Part shown: one piece after another, positions 1 through 6,151 of the stretch
Layout of the letters: every line of letters begins with the position of its first letter
Position numbering within the stretch: position 1 is the stretch's first letter
Source of the DNA: Prevotellaceae bacterium UBA1787
Lineage (GTDB): Bacteria > Bacteroidota > Bacteroidia > Bacteroidales > Bacteroidaceae
Assembly: GCA_002315195.1 (NCBI GenBank)
Contig: DCGD01000122.1
Location: 1 to 13,257 of the forward strand
Direction: 5' to 3'
Length of the DNA: 13,257 nucleotides
Position numbers and translations under genes: made by a program
Notes under the pieces: generated by a model
The model's database searches: none
What the model saw: only the letters and a program-made list of their open reading frames with translations
Told to the model about the DNA's origin: nothing

Positions 1-587
1 AGAGAATCAATCTCGAAAAGGGAAACGGTTCCAAACTCACCAACATTTGCGTAGGGGTAAATTGGGGAGCCATCACCAAGAAAAACTTGTTTGGCATCAC
101 TAAGACTGAGGCCGTTGATTTAGATGCCAGTTGTGCGGAATTTGATGCTTCCGGCAATGTGATCGACAAAGTGTGGTTTCGTCATCTGGCTTCCAAGGAC
201 AAAGCCATAAGGCACAGTGGAGATGACCGTGTCGGAGACACGGATGGTGACGATGGCTTGGACAATGAGGTAATCACCGTGGATTTGACCAAGGTTCCTT
301 TCAACGTGGAAAAGATAGCGTTTGTGCTGAACAGTTTCCTTGGCCAGGATTTCAAGACGATCCCTTTTGCGTCGATTCGCATCTACGAGGGAACGCCGAC
401 CAAGGTTAAGGAAGTGTTTGCAACATACGACATCGCCAACGACCCCTCTTTTGCGGGCAGCGTGTCCATGGTAATGGGCGTTTTTTATAGAAGAAATGGT
501 GATTGGAAATTCAATGCCATTGGCGCACCTACGAAAGACCGTAACTTTGAACAAACATTAGATACCGTAAAACGTTTATATTTATAA
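1..587 (+). CDS. TerD-family Ca2+-binding stress protein, 5' end cut by window
   Basis: This is the C-terminal part of a TerD/TerE/TerZ-family protein. The reading frame is open from base 3, giving about 194 visible residues, and it ends at a TAA at 585-587. There is no need to invoke the internal TTG at 87, because the sequence upstream (RINLEKGNGSKL, then VGVNWG) already matches the family's N-terminal 'L.KG....L' and 'vglgW' strands. Two family hallmarks are present: DLDASC (bases 117-134) and an acidic Asp/Gly-rich loop (HSGDDRVGDTDGDD, about 211-252), which in characterised TerD proteins contribute to Ca2+ binding. TerD proteins are cytosolic and linked to tellurite, phage and other stress resistance. 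The TerY gene starts 22 bases downstream, so co-transcription is likely. TerD, TerE and TerZ are close paralogues, so I do not assign a specific symbol. Family assignment is very secure. Confidence 0.95.
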   Translation, partial: RINLEKGNGSKLTNICVGVNWGAITKKNLFGITKTEAVDLDASCAEFDASGNVIDKVWFRHLASKDKAIRHSGDDRVGDTDGDDGLDNEVITVDLTKVPFNVEKIAFVLNSFLGQDFKTIPFASIRIYEGTPTKVKEVFATYDIANDPSFAGSVSMVMGVFYRRNGDWKFNAIGAPTKDRNFEQTLDTVKRLYL

Positions 588-609
588 GAAACCATATATA
601 TATTTAATT

Positions 610-1248
610 ATGAGAAGATTACCAGTTTATCTACTTTTGGACTGCTCTGGTTCCATGTGTGGAGAACCCATTGAGGCCGTCAAGAATGGCGTACAGGTGT
701 TGGTATCGACACTTCGTCAGGATCCTTATGCTTTGGAAACAGCATACTTGAGTATCATTACCTTCGATAGCAATGCCAAGCAGGTAACACCACTCACGGA
801 ACTGTCCGCCTTTCAACAACCTAACATCGAGGCGAGAGGCTGCACCGCCTTGGGCGAGGCGTTGTCACTCTTGGCAAACAGGGTTGATAAGGAAGTCACC
901 AAGACTACTCCTGAACAAAAAGGCGACTGGAAACCACTTGTGTTCATCATGACAGACGGAGAGCCTACCGACAACATCAACAAGGGGATTGCAGAGTTCA
1001 AGAAGCGTAAGTATGGCATGGTTGTTGCCTGTGCCGCCGGCCAGGGGGCAAATACCGAGACTTTGAAAAAGATTACCGAGTGCGTAGTTCAACTTGATAC
1101 TGCCGACAGTGCTACCATCAAGTCATTCTTCAAATGGGTTTCCGCTTCCGTAAGTTTCGGCAGCATGAAGGTCGAAGAGACTGCTTCAGACATGAACACC
1201 ATGAGCGAATTGCCGCCCCCACCTCCTGAAGTGAATATTGTAGTCTAA
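610..1248 (+). CDS. terY: TerY-type vWA domain protein, copy 1
   Basis: This is a 212-residue protein consisting of one von Willebrand factor A domain, the usual TerY architecture. The metal-ion-dependent adhesion site (MIDAS) is complete: D11-x-S13-x-S15 in LLLDCSGSM, T79 in GCTALG, and D116 in MTDGEPTD. The C-terminus ends in a proline run and EVNIVV, a tail shared with the second TerY in this window. TerY proteins are the vWA member of the TerY-phosphorylation triad, where they are thought to act as metal-dependent adaptors for a PP2C phosphatase and a kinase; the phosphatase and kinase here lie about 5 kb downstream. The gene follows the TerD gene by 22 AT-rich bases (ATATATATATTT) and precedes a TerB-like gene by 29. 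No signal peptide is visible, so it should be cytosolic. It has a nearly full-length intact paralogue at 2465 and a broken one at 5849. Confidence 0.94.
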   Translation: MRRLPVYLLLDCSGSMCGEPIEAVKNGVQVLVSTLRQDPYALETAYLSIITFDSNAKQVTPLTELSAFQQPNIEARGCTALGEALSLLANRVDKEVTKTTPEQKGDWKPLVFIMTDGEPTDNINKGIAEFKKRKYGMVVACAAGQGANTETLKKITECVVQLDTADSATIKSFFKWVSASVSFGSMKVEETASDMNTMSELPPPPPEVNIVV

Positions 1249-1277
1249 TTTTTCATAGTGATTGTCATTTTAAGATT

Positions 1278-1652
1278 ATGAAACTTAGTGAATTAAAATC
1301 AGAGTTGCTTTCCGATGGCATCATTGATGCAGAAGAAGTGGAGAAACTCAAGGAAATCCTTTATGCAGATGGTACCATTGACAAGGAAGAAGCGGATTTT
1401 CTTTTTGAGATAAACGATGCCGTATCCGGCAAAGGGAACGACCCCGCTTGGGAAGCCTTTTTCATACAGGCAATAACTGATTTCCTGTTGAAAGACGAGG
1501 CAACCCCAGGTGAAATTGACCCGGAAGAAACAGCGTGGCTTGTTGAAAGAATAGGTGCGGACGGACAGGTTGATGGTGTTGAAAAAGTCCTTTTGGAAAC
1601 ACTGCGCAAAGAAGCAAAATCATTCCCTGAAGCGCTTGCGGCATTGCTCTAA
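1278..1652 (+). CDS. small acidic TerB-like / EF-hand-like helical protein
   Basis: This is a 124-residue, strongly acidic and predicted all-helical protein. Its signature is a thrice-repeated motif of the form [S/A]DGxxD followed by an acidic helix: SDGIIDAEEVEKL near residue 12, ADGTIDKEEADFL near residue 30, and ADGQVDGVEKVLL near residue 94. This resembles the turn-helix pattern of TerB-like domains and half of an EF-hand loop, but the leading Asp residues of a canonical EF-hand are absent, so I favour TerB-like. The role would be cytosolic metal or Ca2+ sensing or scaffolding in the ter system, by inference only. It starts 29 bases after the TerY stop and is probably the last gene before a noncoding region with inverted repeats. 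The same DGxID pattern recurs in the proteins at 10340 and 11177. Confidence 0.75.
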   Translation: MKLSELKSELLSDGIIDAEEVEKLKEILYADGTIDKEEADFLFEINDAVSGKGNDPAWEAFFIQAITDFLLKDEATPGEIDPEETAWLVERIGADGQVDGVEKVLLETLRKEAKSFPEALAALL

Positions 1653-1661
1653 TCCACCATT

Positions 1662-1750
1662 GAGTCCACTTTAAAAAGTACAAAGTTTTGATTGTGCAAT
1701 CAAATGTTTCCCAGAGTTGTTTTTATCAAAAAACTTTCTAAAGTGGACTC
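1662..1750. repeat. inverted repeat upstream of the exported repeat-protein gene
   Basis: GAGTCCACTTT (1662-1672) and AAAGTGGACTC (1740-1750) are an exact 11-bp inverted repeat separated by 67 bases. The complementarity resumes inside: AAAGTTTTGAT on the left matches the reverse complement of ATCAAAAAACTTT on the right, with small bulges. It lies between the TerB-like stop and the start at 1788. It could be a large RNA stem, an operator pair, or the termini of a tiny mobile element. The long loop and the lack of a U-run after the stem argue against a simple intrinsic terminator. Related sequences recur downstream of the next gene. Confidence 0.7.
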
Positions 1751-1787
1751 TTTCAATGAAAATACATCAGATAAACGATAATATAAC

Positions 1788-2321
1788 ATGACCAAAGTTC
1801 ATTTATTTTTAGTTCTGTTTTTTGTGAGTGTTGTTGCCATGGCTCAATATAATGCAGGAACGTCCACAAGCAGAACGGACGTATTCGGGAATACGGTTAC
1901 AAGTCATACAGACTATTATGGACGTTCCACAGGTCAGTCAACCACAAAGACTGATGTATTCGGTCATACGGTAACCACCCACACGGATGGTTATGGGCGT
2001 ACAATTGGAACATCCACGAGCAGTACTGATATATTCGGCCATACGGTAACTACTCACACTGATTCTTATGGACGTTCAATAGGTCAATCCACGAGTGGTA
2101 CTGATATATTCGGCCATACGGTAACTACTCACACTGATTCTTATGGACGTTCAATAGGTCAATCCACGAGTGGTACTGATGTGTTCGGCCATACGGTAAC
2201 TACTCACACTGATTCCTATGGACGTTCAATAGGTCAATCCACGAGTAGCACGGATGTGTTCGGTGACAAGGTGACTCATCATAATTCAAACAAGTCCACC
2301 TATAGTTTTTGGACTTGGTAA
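1788..2321 (+). CDS. exported protein of 25-residue tandem repeats
   Basis: This is a 177-residue protein with a clear Sec signal peptide: MTK, a hydrophobic core, then AMA before Q20, giving a likely signal peptidase I cut after A19. There is no lipobox Cys. The mature part is almost entirely tandem 25-residue units of the form TDxFGxTVTxHTDxYGRSIGQSTS, beginning at residue 30, with five full copies and a sixth that breaks down at residue 165. A short tail ends in an aromatic YSFWTW. Alternating Thr/Ser strands with regular Gly and aromatic residues suggest a beta-rich repeat fold, either solenoid or propeller-like. I do not recognise a named family. It should sit in the periplasm or outside the cell, which is unusual among its cytosolic ter neighbours. 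It is isolated by 135 bases upstream and 143 downstream, so it may be transcribed separately. Confidence 0.85.
   Translation: MTKVHLFLVLFFVSVVAMAQYNAGTSTSRTDVFGNTVTSHTDYYGRSTGQSTTKTDVFGHTVTTHTDGYGRTIGTSTSSTDIFGHTVTTHTDSYGRSIGQSTSGTDIFGHTVTTHTDSYGRSIGQSTSGTDVFGHTVTTHTDSYGRSIGQSTSSTDVFGDKVTHHNSNKSTYSFWTW
1875..2282 (+). repeat. 75-bp in-frame tandem repeats inside the exported protein gene
   Basis: Units begin at 1875, 1950, 2025, 2100, 2175 and 2250 (the last is partial). Each is 75 bp, encoding 25 residues, so gain or loss of a unit keeps the reading frame. Units 2025-2099 and 2100-2174 are identical at every base. The unit at 2175 differs from them at only five positions (GTG for ATA, TCC for TCT, AGC for GGT). 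Earlier units are more diverged. This gradient indicates recent duplication near the 3' end. Confidence 0.93.
2291..2317 (+). other. hairpin overlapping the 3' end of the exported-protein gene
   Basis: CAAGTCCA (2291-2298) and TGGACTTG (2310-2317) form a perfect 8-bp stem with an 11-base loop. The stem ends just before the TAA stop at 2319-2321. No T-run follows, so it is not a standard intrinsic terminator, but it could stabilise the mRNA 3' end. It contains the same AGTCCA core found in the inverted repeats on both sides of this gene. Confidence 0.5.
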
Positions 2322-2400
2322 AATGTGAAAGCCATTATAGTTTGTTTCAGCCGCAAATTGTATTGAAAAAGGTGAGAGTAAATAAAATAAATTCATATAA

Positions 2401-2464
2401 TTGAGTCCCTTTCAGATGTGTAAACAATAGCAATCGTTCAGTGGACTTCTAAATCAATTAAAAA
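2401..2464. repeat. second AGTCC...GGACT inverted repeat, upstream of TerY copy 2
   Basis: TTGAGTCC-CTTT (2401-2412) faces AGTGGACTT (2440-2448), an imperfect inverted repeat with a one-base gap. Each arm resembles the matching arm at 1662-1750. On the left the shared sequence is ATTGAGTCC followed by CTTT. On the right, AGTGGACTTCTAAATCAATTAAAA (2440-2463) parallels AGTGGACTCTTTCAATGAAAA (1742-1762). The right arm ends 16 bases before the TerY start. It may be a regulatory element or a duplicated boundary sequence. The rest of the 2322-2400 spacer is AT-rich without a recognisable Bacteroidota -7 box. Confidence 0.55.
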
Positions 2465-3103
2465 ATGGCACGAAGACTTCCTGTTTATCTTTTGGTCGAT
2501 ACCTCCGGTTCCATGAAAGGTGAGCCCATAGAGTCCGTCAAGGTAGGTATTGAGACAATGTTAAGTACATTGCGCAATGATCCATACGCGTTGGAAACGG
2601 TAAACTTGAGTATCATAACATACGACAAGGACGTACATCAGATATTGCCTCTAACCCCTATTGACGAATTGCAACTGCCTGAAATATCGACACCAGACAG
2701 CGGTCCTACCCACATGGGGGCCGCATTGCGGAAATTGTTGGAAATGGTTGAAATTGAAGTCCAAAAAGGAACAGTGAAACAGAAAGGTGATTGGAAGCCA
2801 TTGCTGTTTTTGATGACGGATGGGCATCCTTCTGACATCATGGAGTTTAACGCAGTGGTTCCAAAGATTAAAAACAGTCCGTTCGCAACTGTTGTCTGCT
2901 GTGCTGCAGGTCCAAAAGCAAAGACGGATGATTTGAAAAAACTGACGGATAGAGTATATCAGATAGATACTTTGGACAGTGCTTCACTCATGAAATTCTT
3001 TAAATGGGTGAGTAGTGTCGTACAGGAAGGCAACAAGTCAATGGGTGCGACCGACGAATTGCTTCTTCCCCCACCTCCCGATGAAATTAATGTCGTAATT
3101 TAA
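2465..3103 (+). CDS. terY: TerY-type vWA domain protein, copy 2
   Basis: This is a second intact 212-residue TerY. The MIDAS residues are D12-x-S14-x-S16 (VDTSGSM), T82 (GPTHMG) and D119 (MTDGHPSD). The tail [13 protein letters not shown] matches that of copy 1, and long segments such as DPYALET and KGDWKPL are shared, so the two are paralogues that have diverged over most other positions. The gene starts at ATG 2465 right after an A-run, and the helicase gene begins only 4 bases after its stop. That spacing implies translational coupling and points to the helicase as its likely partner, while copy 1 is paired with TerD and the TerB-like protein. A metal-dependent protein-binding adaptor role is inferred from the vWA family. 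It is cytosolic. Confidence 0.94.
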   Translation: MARRLPVYLLVDTSGSMKGEPIESVKVGIETMLSTLRNDPYALETVNLSIITYDKDVHQILPLTPIDELQLPEISTPDSGPTHMGAALRKLLEMVEIEVQKGTVKQKGDWKPLLFLMTDGHPSDIMEFNAVVPKIKNSPFATVVCCAAGPKAKTDDLKKLTDRVYQIDTLDSASLMKFFKWVSSVVQEGNKSMGATDELLLPPPPDEINVVI

Positions 3104-3107
3104 TACT

Positions 3108-5153
3108 ATGTCTTGGATTAATAAAATAATTAGTAAGAAGTCTGCCGAACAAACAACAGCATCATCTAAAATCAATAAAGAATCGGTACAGTCCAATTCT
3201 ATCGCAACAGAGAAAATGCCAACTCCAAGGAAAATAAAACACCCAGGGTACGAACATTCCTATTCCAAGGAAAACGGTTATGTTTCTCGGCATGGTGCAG
3301 TTGATGCAGTGGACAAACAAAAGATTATTCCTTATATTCCTCCCAAGGGTTCAACACAGGATGAGATAATCCAGTATCTAAAGTCGAACCCTGCGCAAAT
3401 CACATTCATCCACGGCAAGGCGGGTTGTGGTAAAACTTATCTATTGCAGAAAGTCGAAAGAGGGATTTACGGATGTCAAATCTTGGCTCCTACCAATCTT
3501 GCTTGCAAGTTGTACAAGAACGCAAAAACCCTTCATTCGTTCTTCTATGGTGCGTTTGACGATTTGGAGGAAGGCTATCAGGATCCTTCTCATTTGATTC
3601 CGTTTGTTGTAAAGACCTCAAGAGCGGCTTTTAACATTGAATCCGTAAAAATACTCATCATTGATGAAATCTCAATGGTTCGTTCCGATACTTTTGAGAT
3701 GATGAACCGCATTTTCCAAATAATCCATGACAATAGCGAGCCTTTTGGAGGTGTGCCGGTTGTCGTTGTAGGTGACCTTTTCCAACTTCCTCCAATAGTG
3801 AGCGATGATGCCGTAGGTCAATATTTGGAAAAGGAATACAAAGGTAGCTATTTTTTCCACAGCCATGTCATCCAGAAGAACATAAAATCCATCAAGTTGT
3901 TTGAATTGACTAAGTCTTTCCGTCAACAAAATGACCAAGAATATGTGAAAATACTCGATGCGTTCAGAACGCCCATGGATGCGTCAAAAAAAGTTGAGAT
4001 ACTGGAGAAACTCAATACAAGAGTCGTGCCAGATGTCCCAAAGGATGTCATCAGGATTGCCTCTTCAAACGAAGAGGTGCGAAAGGTCAATAGCGAACAG
4101 TTGGCCAATTTGGGAGGCATTGTACAAAGGTCAGTGGCCAAGCTGACAGTTTCAAGAATCTCAAACAGAAATGAACACGTTGCTTTCACGTTTGATAATT
4201 TGGATTATCAAGATGACATCATGCCTGTAGAAATACCTTCAAATTTTGAGCCGATTTTCGAGTATAAACGGGGTGCCAAAGTCATGCTCACCACGTCCAA
4301 CCGAAGGGCGGGCTATGCAAATGGTGATTTCGGCACCGTCGTAGGCTTGCAAAATGGAAAACTGGTTGTCAAACTGGATAAAACAGGTGGAATCATTACA
4401 TTACCGGAATTTAAAAATCAAGTGGAGCATTACCGTTATGAAATGGTCTATGATGAAAGAAGGCATGAACTTATGCGTGTCAAACCGTATGTTCAAAAGA
4501 CGGTTCAATTTCCCGTGAAATTGGCATACGCCTTTACGATTCACAAGTCGCAGGGGCAAACATATGAAAAAGTTATCCTTGACTTGAACAGTCATATCTT
4601 TGCTCCCGGTCAGTTGTATGTGGCATTGAGCCGAGTCAAAAGCCTGAATGGCCTATATCTTACCAAACCGCTGACTTACAGCGATATCATTTCGGATGAA
4701 AGAATCTTTGATTTCTTATATACCTTGCGAAAAAGTTCCGCATGGTTGGGTGACGTACAGGAACAAGTACAGGAACAGACGATAGTAATAAAACCTGTCA
4801 AATACAATCCTCATTGTGAAAATTTCATGAGTTTCATCAGAATGAACGAAACCAATGCATCGGCAAGTCAATTTATGCTACACATTCTCAAAGGCTACAT
4901 GAACCTTCTCAATGAGTCAAAATATGATTTGGCCTTCGAAGAATTGAACAAAATTGTCAAACTTGTGGAAGACTCCTACATTACTACCCGATATGATGCC
5001 ATCATAAACGACATGAAAAGTATTCCGTTGCATGACGAAAGGGCCTGCCAAAGATTGCTGATTTCAATTTTTGAAGTCTATACGGATGTCATACGTTCGC
5101 CGAAATCCAAAATAATCGACACGAGCAAAACGCTTCCCGCAAGGTGCATCTAA
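3108..5153 (+). CDS. PIF1/RecD-like SF1 DNA helicase of the ter cluster
   Basis: This is a 681-residue ATPase. After a polar, probably disordered N-terminus (residues 1 to about 80) it shows Walker A GKAGCGKT (103-110), Walker B IIDEISM (184-190), the SF1 motif GDLFQLPP (222-229), the motif IV-like ELTKSFRQ (266-273), a C-terminal core with IHKSQGQT (478-485), and motif [10 protein letters not shown] (502-509). The order and wording match SF1B helicases of the PIF1/RecD2 type, which move 5' to 3' on DNA. Residues from about 545 to 681 form a helical tail I do not recognise. Published comparative genomics connects TerY-type triads with DNA-processing proteins, and this gene fits: it is coupled to TerY copy 2 upstream (4-base gap) and followed by the AIM24-like gene after 25 bases. 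The helicase call is secure; the DNA substrate is unknown. Confidence 0.92.
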   Translation: MSWINKIISKKSAEQTTASSKINKESVQSNSIATEKMPTPRKIKHPGYEHSYSKENGYVSRHGAVDAVDKQKIIPYIPPKGSTQDEIIQYLKSNPAQITFIHGKAGCGKTYLLQKVERGIYGCQILAPTNLACKLYKNAKTLHSFFYGAFDDLEEGYQDPSHLIPFVVKTSRAAFNIESVKILIIDEISMVRSDTFEMMNRIFQIIHDNSEPFGGVPVVVVGDLFQLPPIVSDDAVGQYLEKEYKGSYFFHSHVIQKNIKSIKLFELTKSFRQQNDQEYVKILDAFRTPMDASKKVEILEKLNTRVVPDVPKDVIRIASSNEEVRKVNSEQLANLGGIVQRSVAKLTVSRISNRNEHVAFTFDNLDYQDDIMPVEIPSNFEPIFEYKRGAKVMLTTSNRRAGYANGDFGTVVGLQNGKLVVKLDKTGGIITLPEFKNQVEHYRYEMVYDERRHELMRVKPYVQKTVQFPVKLAYAFTIHKSQGQTYEKVILDLNSHIFAPGQLYVALSRVKSLNGLYLTKPLTYSDIISDERIFDFLYTLRKSSAWLGDVQEQVQEQTIVIKPVKYNPHCENFMSFIRMNETNASASQFMLHILKGYMNLLNESKYDLAFEELNKIVKLVEDSYITTRYDAIINDMKSIPLHDERACQRLLISIFEVYTDVIRSPKSKIIDTSKTLPARCI

Positions 5154-5178
5154 TTTCATAATATGCTAAAAATCAGAA

Positions 5179-5832
5179 ATGAATTGTAAATACATAGGAA
5201 ATGTCTATCAAGCCTTGGAGGTGAACTTGGCGCCCCGTGAAGTGTTCTTTGCTGAACGTGGAGCGATGATTTGCATGGACAGCGGCATTGAGCAGGAAAT
5301 CCAAATGAATGGTTCAGGGCTTTTGGGAATGTTGAGTTCCAAGTTGTCTGGTGAATCCTTGTTCTTGGTAAAATACACGAACATGGCAGATTGTAATCAG
5401 AAACTTACCTTATCAGGTCATGCCGGTAGTTTGACGCACATTAAAATCACCCCGGGACAAACGCTTATCCTGAGACGCGGCGATTATGTGGGGTCCAACA
5501 ACAAAGTCAACATTGATATTGATTTTTCGATAAACAAATTCCTGACCGGGTCAGGTCTGGCTTTCCAAAAAGTGACGGGTGACTCGACGGTTTTCTTTGA
5601 CTGCGTGGATGCGCTCATCACACGCGAACTTGCCTTTGGAGAAGAAATCATCGTGGATGAAAATCATATCAAAGCTTTGCTCGGCATTGATGATTCAAGA
5701 ATCTCAATCCAGCGTAATACCAATATCATTAAGAATCTTGTATCCGGGGAAGGATGGCTCTTGACCCGTATCATGGGACCTGGAAAGGTCTTTCTCAGCA
5801 GTTTGCCGTCCACCGCTCCTAAATTCATATAA
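5179..5832 (+). CDS. AIM24/TIGR00266-family beta-barrel-like protein
   Basis: This is a 217-residue protein with the hallmarks of the AIM24 (TIGR00266) family: an N-terminal half with FFAERGAMICMD and then SGESLFLVKYT (57-67), a central segment with GSGLAFQKVTG (124-134) and VFFD, the strand VDENHIKAL (159-167), and GEGWLLTRIMGPGKVFL (190-206). The family folds as repeated beta-sandwich or trefoil-like units of unclear biochemical role; the yeast member is mitochondrial, and bacterial members often sit beside Ter genes. No signal peptide or TM segment is visible, so it should be cytosolic or membrane-peripheral. It lies between the helicase (25-base gap) and the TerY remnant (16-base gap), so it is part of the same transcript. 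The family assignment is secure; the function is not known. Confidence 0.88.
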   Translation: MNCKYIGNVYQALEVNLAPREVFFAERGAMICMDSGIEQEIQMNGSGLLGMLSSKLSGESLFLVKYTNMADCNQKLTLSGHAGSLTHIKITPGQTLILRRGDYVGSNNKVNIDIDFSINKFLTGSGLAFQKVTGDSTVFFDCVDALITRELAFGEEIIVDENHIKALLGIDDSRISIQRNTNIIKNLVSGEGWLLTRIMGPGKVFLSSLPSTAPKFI

Positions 5833-5848
5833 TATAAAAAATACCAAT

Positions 5849-6151
5849 ATGAGACGATTGCCAATTTATTTCCTCTTGGACATTTTCGAGTCAATGGTTG
5901 GAGAACCCATTGAAAAAGTCCAAAAAGGTATGCGTACCATCATCCAGGAACTGTGGGCTGTTCCTTATGCGCTGGAAACAGCATTTATTTTCGCGATTGC
6001 CTTTGTGGGCAAAGCCGTAAGTCTGTCACCGCTTACCGAACTTAATAAATTCCGTTCACCTAAGTTCCAAACAGATGGCTGTCCTTGGTGTGGTCCCGAA
6101 AGCACTTTGGGAGATGTTGGTGGTGTTGATATATGTCGAATAAAAGGTTGA
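5849..6151 (+). pseudogene. decayed, truncated third TerY vWA gene
   Basis: The 100 codons align with the first ~85 residues of TerY copy 1 (MRRLPIYFLLD, GEPIEKVQ, VPYALET, PLTELNKF, DGC), so this is a third TerY, but it is broken. The MIDAS DxSxS has become D-I-F-E-S (S13 to F), the Thr site GCTALG is GCPWCG, and the second half of the domain, including the MTDG aspartate, is gone. Near 6102 a frame change is likely: the alternative frame reads ALWEMLVVLIYVE, resembling the helix after GCTALGEAL, and then also stops. The stop TGA (6149-6151) shares one base with an in-frame ATG (6151) of the PP2C gene. It cannot be a working MIDAS protein. It sits where a canonical triad TerY would be, just before the phosphatase. 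It may be retained as a coupling leader or be plain debris. Confidence 0.85.

Noticed and set aside
87..89. TTG at 87 as the TerD start
   Set aside because: The frame is open to base 3 and the upstream residues match the TerD N-terminal region, so the true start lies before the window.
120..554. Long antisense open frame opposite the TerD gene (144 codons)
   Set aside because: The plus-strand frame carries clear TerD motifs; the antisense translation has no recognisable domain and is a shadow frame.
1662..1750. Inverted repeat read as an intrinsic terminator
   Set aside because: The loop is 67 bases, the stem is AT-rich with bulges, and no U-run follows the right arm.
1875..2282. Regular 75-bp direct repeats as a CRISPR-like array
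   Set aside because: The units are contiguous with no unique spacers and keep one open reading frame behind a signal peptide, so they are coding repeats.
1662..2448. AGTCCACT repeats as terminal repeats of an insertion sequence
   Set aside because: No transposase lies between them, arms at the outer ends are only partly similar, and no target-site duplication could be seen. Insertion remains possible but is not claimed as a mobile element.
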